Source of the DNA: an uncultured Bacteroidales bacterium
GTDB lineage: Bacteria; Bacteroidota; Bacteroidia; Bacteroidales; P3
Length of the DNA stretch: 64,000 bases
Assembly: GCA_944320415.1 (NCBI GenBank)
Contig: CALUHJ010000006.1
Span: 87,122 to 151,121, forward strand
Direction of reading: 5' to 3'
In this document: piece after piece, positions 36,054 to 45,023 of the stretch
How the letters are laid out: every line of letters starts with the position of its first letter
How positions within the stretch are numbered: the first letter of the stretch is position 1
Program-made: the position numbers and the translations under genes
Notes under the pieces: generated by a model
Database searches by the model: none
What the model was told of the DNA's origin: nothing
What the model saw: the letters and a program-made list of their open reading frames with translations, nothing else

Positions 36054-36055
36054 TG

Positions 36056-37282
36056 TTATAAATATTTTCTCAACTTTACTTCTAACGCTTTACCATGATA
36101 TTGATAATATTTTTTCCTTTGACCACCATGTGTTACTTGATAAACAGGTATTTCCCAATCTTCTCCTGTTTCTGTAAATACAAATCCATTCGATGTAAAA
36201 GCGACATCCCAACCTATTGAAGGAATCCCATAAAAAAAACTATGAAATCTTTTAGCTGTCTCAAGCAATTCAATCCAATAAGGCAATTTCATTCCACCAA
36301 ATTTTTCTCCTGTATCTGGATGAAATCCATTTACAACTAAATTTTTACTTTTAGTAGGTTCATGATACCCAACATCTTGTAAACAACCATTCTCATCTAT
36401 ACCGACAAAAATACCTCCTCCGCTTGCATTATCCACAAGATTTCCTCCTGCTCCAAACCTCATGACTCCATCATAAAATATCACCTCACCATCATCTTTT
36501 AAAAAAGTTATTAATTTGAGTGTATTCAATGAAAGTGGATAAATCTTATCTATTTGTGGATGATTTTTCAATCGCTCTTGAATTATATAATTTGCATTAC
36601 CAACTTTATCAATCAAATCAGACAGACAACTTTCTTTATCATTGATTAAAATCTTCCCATCATTTATTTTCAAACAAAACGCACCCTTACCACTCTCACC
36701 TGTTACTTCTTTACAAAAGGCGTCAATATTCAATGAAAGAATATTATTTATATGTACAAACTTAAAATTATCATTCTCCAATATACCCCATTTTCCCTTA
36801 CTAATCAATGCTAATGTTTTTGGATAAGGCATATTAAAACTTTTACAATATTGAGAAAACACAAATTTGTCTCTTGCCAATACCAAATAATTAAAAGTGT
36901 AAAGTGTTCTTTCTGTCTCTCTTATTCTAAAATTGAGTATATTCCTTAATACCCTAAATTCTGTATAAGCGACATAATCTTTTGGAGAACGTGATTTCAA
37001 GTCTAAGCCATATAAAAAATAATAGTTACAAACTTCCTTGTACTTAAAAGTCCAAACTAAATTCTCAAATAGCATCTTAAACTTGGACTTTCTGACTCCG
37101 TTATACTGAGGCGTATTATATTTTTTATTAAATGGTAAATAACATGCGGCTGCATAACGAATCAAGAACGATTTGATTTCTTGTTTCAACCTTCCAAGAA
37201 ATGTATCATTAACAAGAGGCTGATAATAATATCTTTTATATGGTCTCTCATTATGAATGAGCATAAACAATCTAAAATTCAT
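36056..37282 (-). CDS. Sugar-transfer-associated ATP-grasp protein
   Basis: A 408-residue protein of the ATPgrasp_ST type. The N-terminal 130 residues are helical (YFLYGLDLKSRSPKDYVAYTEFR), then the ATP-grasp core: LARDKFVFSQYCKSFNMPYP, GESGKGAFCLKI, YIIQERLKNHPQI, NTLKLITFLKDDGEVIFYDG, MRFGAGGNLVDNASGGGIFVGI, and IGWDVAFTSNGFVFTETGEDW. The family is found in glycan clusters and is thought to attach groups to sugars. ATG 37282 overlaps the upstream acyltransferase gene by 4 bases and the next gene follows after 2 bases. Confidence 0.85.
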   Translation of the reverse strand: MNFRLFMLIHNERPYKRYYYQPLVNDTFLGRLKQEIKSFLIRYAAACYLPFNKKYNTPQYNGVRKSKFKMLFENLVWTFKYKEVCNYYFLYGLDLKSRSPKDYVAYTEFRVLRNILNFRIRETERTLYTFNYLVLARDKFVFSQYCKSFNMPYPKTLALISKGKWGILENDNFKFVHINNILSLNIDAFCKEVTGESGKGAFCLKINDGKILINDKESCLSDLIDKVGNANYIIQERLKNHPQIDKIYPLSLNTLKLITFLKDDGEVIFYDGVMRFGAGGNLVDNASGGGIFVGIDENGCLQDVGYHEPTKSKNLVVNGFHPDTGEKFGGMKLPYWIELLETAKRFHSFFYGIPSIGWDVAFTSNGFVFTETGEDWEIPVYQVTHGGQRKKYYQYHGKALEVKLRKYL

Positions 37283-38022
37283 AGTTTTGTTCTATTATAA
37301 TGATATTTTTCATCCAATTTTTTCTCTTCATTCACATCAAATATTCTTTTTATGTTTGTTTTCTTCAACTTGGCTGGTATTCCTGCATAAAAACAAAATT
37401 TTCCACAGTTGGAAAAATCTTTATTTACAACAGAACCTGAAGCAACTATTGAATAGTCTGGCAACACCGTTCCCTTTGATATTGTGGATCTATTACCTAT
37501 CCAACAATTATCACCTATTATTATGGGATTATTTAATGGCTCAATTACATTATTACATTCTATATAATGAAAACTAGTGTCTATTATTTGATTTTCCCAT
37601 GTAATTCTACAATTATTTCCAATTGATATTTTATCAAAACAAATGATTTTATTATTGGCTCCTAACGTAGTACCATGAGTACCAAAATCCAATAAGCCAT
37701 CTTTAGCAACTAAAATATAATTACTCATTCCTATCGGCATATCACCATGAAATATTATAGTTCCATCTATTTTCAATATTGTAGGTGACATTGTACCCGG
37801 ATGCCATTTTTTATCTCCTATTCGAATCATATTCGGCCTAATTACGCCACAAAATTTTATATTGCCTTTTAAACTTCTAAAAACCACTTTAGAATAAAAA
37901 ACAATAGGTAACCTTACAGCTTGTCGGAACGGCAACATCTTAAAGTTAAAATACACTATTTTGAAAGGATTATGCAAGAATATCACTAATAACAATTTAA
38001 AAAAACACCTTATTTTCTTCAT
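37279..38022 (-). CDS. Hexapeptide-repeat acyltransferase
   Basis: A 247-residue left-handed beta-helix acyltransferase with a basic, hydrophobic N-terminus (KKIRCFFKLLLVIFLHNPFKIVYF) that may touch the membrane. Hexapeptide repeats run from about 105 to 215: LLDFGTHGTTLGANNKI, ISIGNNCRITWENQII, PIIIGDNCWIGNRSTISKG, and the ending FCFYAGIPAKLKKTN. ATG 38022 is preferred to the TTG at 38028. It probably acylates a sugar or an amino-sugar of the repeat unit; an N-acyltransferase role with the nearby rfbA/rfbB keto-sugar is also possible. Confidence 0.84.
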   Translation of the reverse strand: MKKIRCFFKLLLVIFLHNPFKIVYFNFKMLPFRQAVRLPIVFYSKVVFRSLKGNIKFCGVIRPNMIRIGDKKWHPGTMSPTILKIDGTIIFHGDMPIGMSNYILVAKDGLLDFGTHGTTLGANNKIICFDKISIGNNCRITWENQIIDTSFHYIECNNVIEPLNNPIIIGDNCWIGNRSTISKGTVLPDYSIVASGSVVNKDFSNCGKFCFYAGIPAKLKKTNIKRIFDVNEEKKLDEKYHYNRTKL

Positions 38023-38024
38023 TC

Positions 38025-39287
38025 TCAAAGTATATTATTTTTTTGTTTTGATTTAGCAAACACCATTGAAGAAACAGCCAATATCAATCTTGTTAAAGTT
38101 ATAGCAATTGCTGCTCCTATATAATTGAAAAAATAAACTAAGGGTATAGAAAGTATAAAACCTAATAAAGAAGAAATTACAGTCAATATTCTCAATTCTC
38201 TTTCAAATCCTTTTATCAACAAAAAATTAACTCCATAAATGGCATTCAATGCACCAGATAAAACAGATATAGACATTATGCGAAGTACTATTACAGCATC
38301 GCTAAACTCATCCGTGAAAAATATATCAATCAAAAATGGTGCTGCAAAAAATAGAATTATTGTAAGCAATACAGAAAAAGATATATTTACTTTGGCATAA
38401 AAACTGTGTTTATCTATTCTTCTTGATAGGAAAGGATAAAAAGTTCTTGATAAAATAGCTGTAAACTGTCTAAAAATATTTACAAATCTCGACCCTGGAT
38501 CCAACTTACCGTTTGCAATGTCACCACCCACAAATCCCAATAACACTGTTGAAAAAGAGTTATACAGATTAGGCATAAGATTATTTATAAATACATCCGT
38601 ACTTGATTTTATTGTTCTTATAACGGATTTGAAAGGAACAGAAGTCAATTTTACATTCCATCTTATGAGAATATAATACATCGCTATTATTCCGGAGAGA
38701 ACAAAACCGAGCGAAACGAAAAGAGGTTGCAATATATAATCATCCTTTTCCTTGATGAATACGAATATCAGGATTGTGAACAATAGTTTCGACAGCAGAT
38801 TAAGCAATGTCGTATATTTCATCCTTTCAATAGCCTGAAAGAACCAATCGGGGAACATTATATGTCCGGGTATCATAAGAAAGGTAACGAATATCACTGC
38901 GGCATTCTCTCTGAACTTGGGTATGCACAACACAAGCACAAGCAATACAAAAAAGGAAAGCATCATCAAAAGACACCTTGCCCAAAATACTCTTGAAAAT
39001 ATATCGGATACAATCTCCTTGTTGTCTCTGTTTCTCGCCACATCTCTTGTGGCCGTATAGTTGAATCCCCAGTCCGCTATAGTCTGAATCCATACCATTA
39101 TGGCTGCTGCAAAGGCTATTTTGCCGAAACCCTCTACTCCTATCACTCTCGCCAGATATGGCATGGTTATAAGAGGAAATACATAACCCGCCACCTGCAA
39201 GAGCGACAAATATCCGAAGTTTGCAACAAGAGTGCGCCCGTCCTTGCTCTTCTTAAGTCTGTTTAATAAAGTCCTTATCTTACCCAA
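38025..39287 (-). CDS. wzx: Wzx-type polysaccharide flippase
   Basis: A 420-residue membrane protein of the MOP superfamily with about 12 helices. Start region VANFGYLSLLQVAGYVFPLITMPYLARVIGVEGFGKIAFA is the classic Wzx pattern. It moves undecaprenyl-linked repeat units across the inner membrane. The start is a TTG at 39287, with AAGAAGG just upstream as a good ribosome site; no in-frame ATG exists nearby. It follows ugd by 7 bases. A second flippase gene lies at 48306. Confidence 0.92.
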   Translation of the reverse strand: MGKIRTLLNRLKKSKDGRTLVANFGYLSLLQVAGYVFPLITMPYLARVIGVEGFGKIAFAAAIMVWIQTIADWGFNYTATRDVARNRDNKEIVSDIFSRVFWARCLLMMLSFFVLLVLVLCIPKFRENAAVIFVTFLMIPGHIMFPDWFFQAIERMKYTTLLNLLSKLLFTILIFVFIKEKDDYILQPLFVSLGFVLSGIIAMYYILIRWNVKLTSVPFKSVIRTIKSSTDVFINNLMPNLYNSFSTVLLGFVGGDIANGKLDPGSRFVNIFRQFTAILSRTFYPFLSRRIDKHSFYAKVNISFSVLLTIILFFAAPFLIDIFFTDEFSDAVIVLRIMSISVLSGALNAIYGVNFLLIKGFERELRILTVISSLLGFILSIPLVYFFNYIGAAIAITLTRLILAVSSMVFAKSKQKNNIL

Positions 39288-39294
39288 AACCTTC

Positions 39295-40605
39295 TTAGCC
39301 TATCTTGTAATATACGAAACCGTTTTTCCGCAGTTCATTTGTATCATATATGTTCCTGCCGTCCAATACTAGGGGCGTACGCATAAGGCTCTTAACCGTC
39401 GGCCAGTCAGGCACGCGGAACTCCTTCCACTCCGTCACCATCATCACCGCATCCGCATCCTTTGCCGCATCGTATATATCCCTGCAATACGTCACCCTTG
39501 CGCCCAACCTGCGGCGGCACTCCTCCATCGCCACAGGGTCATATACCTTCACCTTGCAACCGGCCTCAAGCAACCGGCCTGTCAACACCAGCGAAGGGGC
39601 TTCCCTCATGTCGTCGGTCTCGGGCTTGAATGCCAGACCCCACAATGCCACCGTTCTGCCCTTCAGCTCTCCGCCATAGTGCTTCTCCAGCTTGTCGAAC
39701 AGTATGCCCTTCTGTCTGTCGTTCACCCTTTCCACCGCCTTCAGCACCTGCATGTCATACCCTTTCTGCTCGGCCGTACGTATCAGCGCCTTCACATCCT
39801 TTGGAAAGCAGCTGCCTCCGTAGCCGCATCCGGCATAGAGGAACTTGTTGCCTATCCTCGTATCCGAACCTATGCCCTTGCGCACCTGGTTCACGTCAGC
39901 CCCCACCAGTTCGCACAGGTTGGCTATGTCGTTCATGAACGATATGCGCGTGGCAAGCATGGAGTTTGCTGCATATTTTATCATCTCCGCCGAAGGTATG
40001 TCGGTGAATATCAGACGGTCGCTGACCAACATGAAAGGCTTGTAAAGCCGCGCCATTATCTCCCTTGCCCTCTCGCTCTCCACACCTACCACCACCCTGT
40101 CAGGGTGCATGAAGTCATCCACCGCCGCACCTTCCTTCAGAAATTCCGGATTGGAAGCCACGTCAAAGCATACGTCAAGACATCTACGGTCCAGTTCTTC
40201 CTGTATCACTGCCTTGACTTTCTCAGCCGTACCGACCGGGACGGTTGACTTTGTCACAAAAACAATATACTTGTTCATGTTGCGCCCGACCGTATGCGCC
40301 ACCTCCAAAACATATCTCAAATCCGCACTGCCGTCCTCATCGGGCGGAGTACCCACAGCACTGAACACCACATCCACATCATCCAGCACCGAAACCAAAT
40401 CGGTCGTGAAGTGCAGACGACCCGCCGCGCTGTTCTTCTTCACAAGCGGTTCCAGTCCAGGCTCGTATATGGGTATTTCCCCTCTTTGCAGACGTTCTAT
40501 CTTGCCCTTATCCGTATCCACGCAGGTTACGTCTATGCCCATCTGTGCAAAACAGGCTCCGGAAACCAAACCGACATAACCCGTACCCACAACCGCTATA
40601 TTCAT
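39295..40605 (-). CDS. ugd: UDP-glucose 6-dehydrogenase
   Basis: Oxidises UDP-glucose twice with NAD to UDP-glucuronate. The 436-residue protein has NIAVVGTGYVGLVSGACFAQMG, the catalytic cysteine in GYGGSCFPKDVKAL near 260, ASNPEFLKEGAAVDDF and the C-terminal domain with ALWGLAFKPETDDMREAPS. Full length for the family. It supplies a uronic acid to the capsule and a carboxyl group that could be amidated by the downstream ATP-grasp enzymes. It starts 18 bases after the tviB stop. Confidence 0.96.
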   Translation of the reverse strand: MNIAVVGTGYVGLVSGACFAQMGIDVTCVDTDKGKIERLQRGEIPIYEPGLEPLVKKNSAAGRLHFTTDLVSVLDDVDVVFSAVGTPPDEDGSADLRYVLEVAHTVGRNMNKYIVFVTKSTVPVGTAEKVKAVIQEELDRRCLDVCFDVASNPEFLKEGAAVDDFMHPDRVVVGVESERAREIMARLYKPFMLVSDRLIFTDIPSAEMIKYAANSMLATRISFMNDIANLCELVGADVNQVRKGIGSDTRIGNKFLYAGCGYGGSCFPKDVKALIRTAEQKGYDMQVLKAVERVNDRQKGILFDKLEKHYGGELKGRTVALWGLAFKPETDDMREAPSLVLTGRLLEAGCKVKVYDPVAMEECRRRLGARVTYCRDIYDAAKDADAVMMVTEWKEFRVPDWPTVKSLMRTPLVLDGRNIYDTNELRKNGFVYYKIG

Positions 40606-40623
40606 CCCTCGTTCGTTCTCTTG

Positions 40624-41895
40624 TTACAACCTTCCGTCAACCGTCTGTCTCGGCAAGAAACTCTTCACGTCATAAACAACATGCTTGTCTTTCAACAGCG
40701 AGCTTACATCCAGGTCTGTGAACTGTTTGTGAGCCACTGCCAATATTGCAGTGTCGAACTTCCGCTCGGGCAGACTGTTCAACACCTCCACACCATACTC
40801 GTGCATTGCCGTAGCAGGATTTGCCCAAGGGTCGTAGACGCTTATGTTAAGGTTATATTCCTTCAGTGCCTTTATGATATCCACCACCTTGGTATTGCGC
40901 ACATCAGGGCAGTTTTCCTTGAAGGTGAATCCCAATATTATTATATCCGAACCCAGGACCTGTATGCCTTTCTTCAACATAAGCTTTATGGTCTGGTTGG
41001 CAACATACTCGCCCATGGAGTCATTGGTCCTTCTGCCCGCAAGTATTATCTCCGGATTGTATCCGTGACGCTGTGCACACTGCGCCAGATAGTATGGATC
41101 CACACCTATGCAGTGACCGCCCACAAGACCGGGCTGGAACTTAAGGAAGTTCCACTTGGTCGATGCCGCCGCCAATACGTCCTGGGTATCTATACCCATC
41201 CTTGTGAATATCTTTGACAGTTCGTTTACAAAGGCTATGTTTATGTCTCTCTGGGAATTCTCTATCACCTTTGCCGCTTCCGCCACCTTGATGGACGGTG
41301 CAAGATGCGTTCCCGCAACTATCACAGAGCTGTACACCTCATTCACCTTTCGGCCAATCTCCGGCGTAGAGCCTGAGGTAACCTTCTTTATCTTCTCCAC
41401 CGTGTGCTCCTTGTCTCCGGGATTTATCCTCTCTGGCGAATAGCCGGCATAGAAGTCCTCGTTGAACTTAAGTCCGCTCACCCTCTCCACAACGGGCAGA
41501 CATTCATCCTCCGTCACTCCGGGATAAACCGTAGACTCATACACCACTATGTCCCCTCTGCCTATCACCTTGCCCACCGTCTCGCTCGCCTTGTACAATG
41601 GCGTAAGGTCCGGATTGTTGTTCTCGTCCACCGGCGTAGGCACCGCAACCACATAGAAGTTACAGTTGCGTATGTCCTCAATGTCGGACGAACACACAAA
41701 GCCGTATTTGTCTATGGCTTCCTGCAACAATTCGTCGCTCACCTCAAGCGTTGCGTCATGTCCCTGCATAAGAGCCTTGACCCTTTCGGGGTTCATGTCA
41801 AATCCCACCGTCCTGTACTTTGTCGAAAACAGTCTCGCCAAAGGCAGGCCCACATATCCCAAGCCTATTACGGCTATCTTTATATCGCTGTTCAT
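40624..41895 (-). CDS. tviB: UDP-N-acetylhexosamine 6-dehydrogenase (TviB/WbpO-like)
   Basis: Oxidises the 6-position of a UDP-N-acetylhexosamine to give UDP-GlcNAcA or UDP-GalNAcA. The 423-residue protein has KIAVIGLGYVGLPLARLFS, VYESTVYPGVTEDECLPVVE, YSPERINPGDKEH, the helical KVAEAAKVIENSQRDINIAF and catalytic Cys in GLVGGHCIGVDPYYL. This set separates it from Ugd (ISNPEFL, GSCFPKD). Beside tviC it matches the Vi-antigen and WbpO/WbpP pairs. Confidence 0.93.
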   Translation of the reverse strand: MNSDIKIAVIGLGYVGLPLARLFSTKYRTVGFDMNPERVKALMQGHDATLEVSDELLQEAIDKYGFVCSSDIEDIRNCNFYVVAVPTPVDENNNPDLTPLYKASETVGKVIGRGDIVVYESTVYPGVTEDECLPVVERVSGLKFNEDFYAGYSPERINPGDKEHTVEKIKKVTSGSTPEIGRKVNEVYSSVIVAGTHLAPSIKVAEAAKVIENSQRDINIAFVNELSKIFTRMGIDTQDVLAAASTKWNFLKFQPGLVGGHCIGVDPYYLAQCAQRHGYNPEIILAGRRTNDSMGEYVANQTIKLMLKKGIQVLGSDIIILGFTFKENCPDVRNTKVVDIIKALKEYNLNISVYDPWANPATAMHEYGVEVLNSLPERKFDTAILAVAHKQFTDLDVSSLLKDKHVVYDVKSFLPRQTVDGRL

Positions 41896-41916
41896 GTCTT
41901 ATGTGTTTTATCTGTT

Positions 41917-42891
41917 TTATTTCAAATTGTCCCAATACCATCTGCAGGCCTCTCTCAATCCGTCCCGCATGGAATACTCCGGAGCATATCCCAACAAGGC
42001 CCTGGCCTTGTCTATCGATGCCAAAGAATGCGGTATGTCGCCTGCCCTGACCGGTCCGTGCGTAGGCTCTATGTCTGCTATAGCAGGATCAAACCCGCTG
42101 AGAAACTCCTTCAAATAGGTCACAAGCTGGTTGAGCGTAGTGCGTTCACCGTATGCAGTATTGTATATCTGGTTCACCGCGTCAGGATTGTCCGTACCCA
42201 TGGCAAGCATGTTCATCTGCACCACGTTCTTTATATATGTGAAATCTCTCGAATAGTCTCCGTCTCCGTTTATGTTTGGTCGCTGATGGTTCATGAACTG
42301 CTTAACGAACAAAGGAATAACCGCAGCATAAGCGCCGTTGGGGTCCTGTCTGCGTCCGAACACGTTGAAATAACGCAATCCTATGTACTCCATGCCATAG
42401 CTGCGTGCAAACACGTCGGCATACAACTCGTTCACATATTTTGTTATGGCATAGGGTGACAAGGGTCTGCCTATCACATCCTCCACCTTGGGCAGGCTCT
42501 TGCTGTCCCCGTAGGTGGAACTGCTGGCCGCAAACACAAAACGCTTCACTCCTGCGTCCCTCGCAGCTATCATCATGTTGAGAAAGCCCGATATGTTCAC
42601 AGCATTGGTCGTGGCAGGGTCCTTGAGCGAACGGGGCACCGAACCCAATGCCGCCTCATGCAGCACATAATCAACCCCCTCAACCGCCCTTCGGCAGTCC
42701 TCCATCTGTCTTATGTCTCCCACTATCAGCTCAAACCTTTCGTGATAGTTTTGCATAAGAGGTATTATGTTTTCCATGTGGCCTGTAGCGAAATTGTCCA
42801 GACAAACCACACTGTCGCCCCTTTCCAGAAGCGCCTCACACAAATTGGAGCCTATGAATCCTGCTCCACCCGTAACCAATACTCTTGACAT
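41917..42891 (-). CDS. tviC: UDP-N-acetylhexosamine 4-epimerase (TviC/WbpP-like)
   Basis: Interconverts the gluco and galacto forms of UDP-HexNAc or its uronic acid. The 324-residue SDR has [51 protein letters not shown] and YAITK as the catalytic tyrosine-lysine pair, then GLRYFNVFGRRQDPNGAYAAVIP. This fits the WbpP/TviC group that prefers N-acetylated sugars. With tviB next to it the expected product is UDP-GalNAcA. Confidence 0.92.
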   Translation of the reverse strand: MSRVLVTGGAGFIGSNLCEALLERGDSVVCLDNFATGHMENIIPLMQNYHERFELIVGDIRQMEDCRRAVEGVDYVLHEAALGSVPRSLKDPATTNAVNISGFLNMMIAARDAGVKRFVFAASSSTYGDSKSLPKVEDVIGRPLSPYAITKYVNELYADVFARSYGMEYIGLRYFNVFGRRQDPNGAYAAVIPLFVKQFMNHQRPNINGDGDYSRDFTYIKNVVQMNMLAMGTDNPDAVNQIYNTAYGERTTLNQLVTYLKEFLSGFDPAIADIEPTHGPVRAGDIPHSLASIDKARALLGYAPEYSMRDGLREACRWYWDNLK

Positions 42892-42904
42892 ATATATTCT
42901 TTAT

Positions 42905-43963
42905 TTATCTCTTGCAATACATATCCTCATAATACTTCTCGTACTCACCGCTGGTTATGTTGTCCATCCACTGCTGGTTGTCCAGATACCAGCGAACCGT
43001 CTTCTCTATTCCTTCCTCAAACTGAAGGCTTGGCTTCCAACCGAGCTCATCCCTCAGCTTGGAGGCATCTATCGCATAGCGCAAATCATGCCCTGCCCTG
43101 TCCTTCACATAGCTTATAAGCCTCTCGCTCTCCCCTTCCATGCGGCCCAGAAGCCTGTCCGTCGTCTTGATTATCACCTTTATCAAATCTATGTTCTTCC
43201 ACTCGTTGAAGCCCCCTATGTTGTAGGTATCACCGGCCTTGCCCTTGTGGAATATGAGGTCTATGGCCCTCGCATGGTCCTCCACATACAGCCAGTCCCT
43301 CACGTTCTCTCCCTTGCCATAGACCGGCAGCGGTCTTCCGTGTCTTATGTTGTTGATGAACAATGGTATCAGCTTCTCCGGAAACTGATAGGGACCATAG
43401 TTGTTCGAACAGTTGGTCACTATGGACGGCATGCCGTATGTGTCATGAAAGGCCCTGACGAAATGATCCGACGAAGCCTTTGAGGCCGAATAGGGTGAAT
43501 GCGGGTCATATCTGGTATTCTCCGTAAAGAGTGTGGAATCGAATCCCAATGCCCCATACACCTCGTCGGTCGATATGTGGTAAAACATCTTTCCTTCATA
43601 TCGTCCCTCCCACGCACGCCTTGCAGCCTCCAGCAGCGTCAGTGTTCCCATGACATTGGTGCGCGCAAAGGTGAAAGGATCCTTGATTGAGCGGTCCACA
43701 TGACTCTCGGCCGCAAGATGTATTATGCCGTCTATGTCGTTGTCCCTCATTATGCCAAGCATGGTATCGAAATCGCACACGTCCGCCTTGACAAAACGGT
43801 AGTTCGGCCTGTCCTCTATGTCTTTCAGATTGGCAAGGTTGCCGGCATAGGTCAGTTTGTCTATATTATATATGGTATAGTCGGGGTATTTCTCCACAAA
43901 CAGACGTACCACATGCGAGCCTATGAATCCGGCTCCTCCCGTCACTATTATGTTTCTTCTCAC
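42905..43963 (-). CDS. rfbB: dTDP-glucose 4,6-dehydratase
   Basis: Converts dTDP-glucose to dTDP-4-keto-6-deoxyglucose. The 352-residue SDR has [42 protein letters not shown], the catalytic STDEVYG with Asp-Glu, and [20 protein letters not shown]. It overlaps rfbA by 4 bases. The usual partners rfbC and rfbD are absent from the window, so either they lie elsewhere or the keto-sugar feeds another dTDP-sugar. Confidence 0.96.
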   Translation of the reverse strand: MRRNIIVTGGAGFIGSHVVRLFVEKYPDYTIYNIDKLTYAGNLANLKDIEDRPNYRFVKADVCDFDTMLGIMRDNDIDGIIHLAAESHVDRSIKDPFTFARTNVMGTLTLLEAARRAWEGRYEGKMFYHISTDEVYGALGFDSTLFTENTRYDPHSPYSASKASSDHFVRAFHDTYGMPSIVTNCSNNYGPYQFPEKLIPLFINNIRHGRPLPVYGKGENVRDWLYVEDHARAIDLIFHKGKAGDTYNIGGFNEWKNIDLIKVIIKTTDRLLGRMEGESERLISYVKDRAGHDLRYAIDASKLRDELGWKPSLQFEEGIEKTVRWYLDNQQWMDNITSGEYEKYYEDMYCKR

Positions 43964-44835
43964 TTGTTCAATAAATCAAAAAGATACTGTCCGTACTGGT
44001 TCTTGGCCATCAGTTCGGCCTGCCTGCGCAAACTGTCCCTGTCTATCCAGCCGTTCGTATAGGCTATCTCCTCCAGACAGGCTATCTTTAGTCCCTGACG
44101 TTTCTCTATCACCTCCACGAACGTGGAAGCCTCGCTCAATGAATCGTACGTTCCAGTGTCAAGCCATGCAAAGCCCCTGCCCAACTGCTGCACCAAAAGG
44201 CTGCCTTCTTCCAGAAAACGCTGGTTGACCGTCGTTATCTCCAACTCTCCGCGGGCCGAAGGCTTTATGTTCCTGGCCACGTCCACCACCTTGTTGGGAT
44301 AAAAGTACAGACCCACAACAGCATAGTTGCTCTTAGGGTTTTCGGGTTTCTCCTCTATGCTTACAGCCTTGTTGTCTGCGTCAAACTCCACAACACCGTA
44401 ACGTTCCGGATCGTTCACCCTGTAACCGAACACCGTTGCCTTGCCGTTTCGTTCGGCATCCTCCACAGCCTTTTCAAGCATTGGCACAAACCCTCCTCCG
44501 TAGAATATGTTGTCTCCCAACACAAGGCAGGCGCTGTCCCCGCCTATGAACCTCTCCCCTATTATGAAAGCCTGCGCAAGGCCGTCAGGCGATGGCTGCT
44601 CGGCATATTCAAACCTTACGCCATAGTCCGACCCGTCACCCATAAGACGACGGAAGGCAGGCAAATCCTCTGGCGTGGAAATTATGAGTATGTCTCTTAT
44701 TCCGGCCAGCATAAGAACCGACACGGGATAATATATCATCGGTTTGTCAAATATGGGCAACAACTGCTTGCTGACTCCCTTGGTTATGGGGTAAAGCCTT
44801 GTGCCGCTGCCTCCGGCCAATACTATTCCTTTCAT
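43960..44835 (-). CDS. rfbA: Glucose-1-phosphate thymidylyltransferase
   Basis: Joins dTTP and glucose 1-phosphate to give dTDP-glucose. The 291-residue protein has [36 protein letters not shown] (split here only for naming: G-G-S-G-T-R-L-Y-P loop, then the QLLP lysine-glutamine pair), [10 protein letters not shown] and [17 protein letters not shown]. First gene of the main capsule unit, with its own promoter at 44939-44967 and a leader of about 95 nt. Confidence 0.96.
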   Translation of the reverse strand: MKGIVLAGGSGTRLYPITKGVSKQLLPIFDKPMIYYPVSVLMLAGIRDILIISTPEDLPAFRRLMGDGSDYGVRFEYAEQPSPDGLAQAFIIGERFIGGDSACLVLGDNIFYGGGFVPMLEKAVEDAERNGKATVFGYRVNDPERYGVVEFDADNKAVSIEEKPENPKSNYAVVGLYFYPNKVVDVARNIKPSARGELEITTVNQRFLEEGSLLVQQLGRGFAWLDTGTYDSLSEASTFVEVIEKRQGLKIACLEEIAYTNGWIDRDSLRRQAELMAKNQYGQYLFDLLNK

Positions 44836-44938
44836 GTCTCTATATATTCAATTTGATTTTCTTTACTTCATGGTACGGCAAAGCCACGTCAGTCACATTT
44901 ATCAAAACGACTGACACGACACCCGACACAACTGTTTG

Positions 44939-44967
44939 CAAAGATAGTAAAATTTTCTTAACTCAAA
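44939..44967 (-). promoter_or_regulatory. Main capsule operon promoter (rfbA)
   Basis: On the - strand: TTTG (44964-44967) - 17 bases - TATCTTTG (44939-44946). The -7 box is perfect; spacing is a little short, and a second TTTG at 44969-44972 would give 22. A 7-bp inverted repeat GTCAGTC/GACTGAC (44888-44915) lies in the leader. Confidence 0.65.
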
Positions 44968-45023
44968 CCAAAAAAAAATGATATTTTCAACAATTGCGAT
45001 TCAACACTCTGATTGTCCGTCAT

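Noticed and set aside
41404..42459. A 351-residue plus-strand frame opposite tviB and tviC
   Set aside because: Shadow of two clear sugar-nucleotide genes; no motifs, His/Tyr/Val-rich composition typical of an antisense frame.
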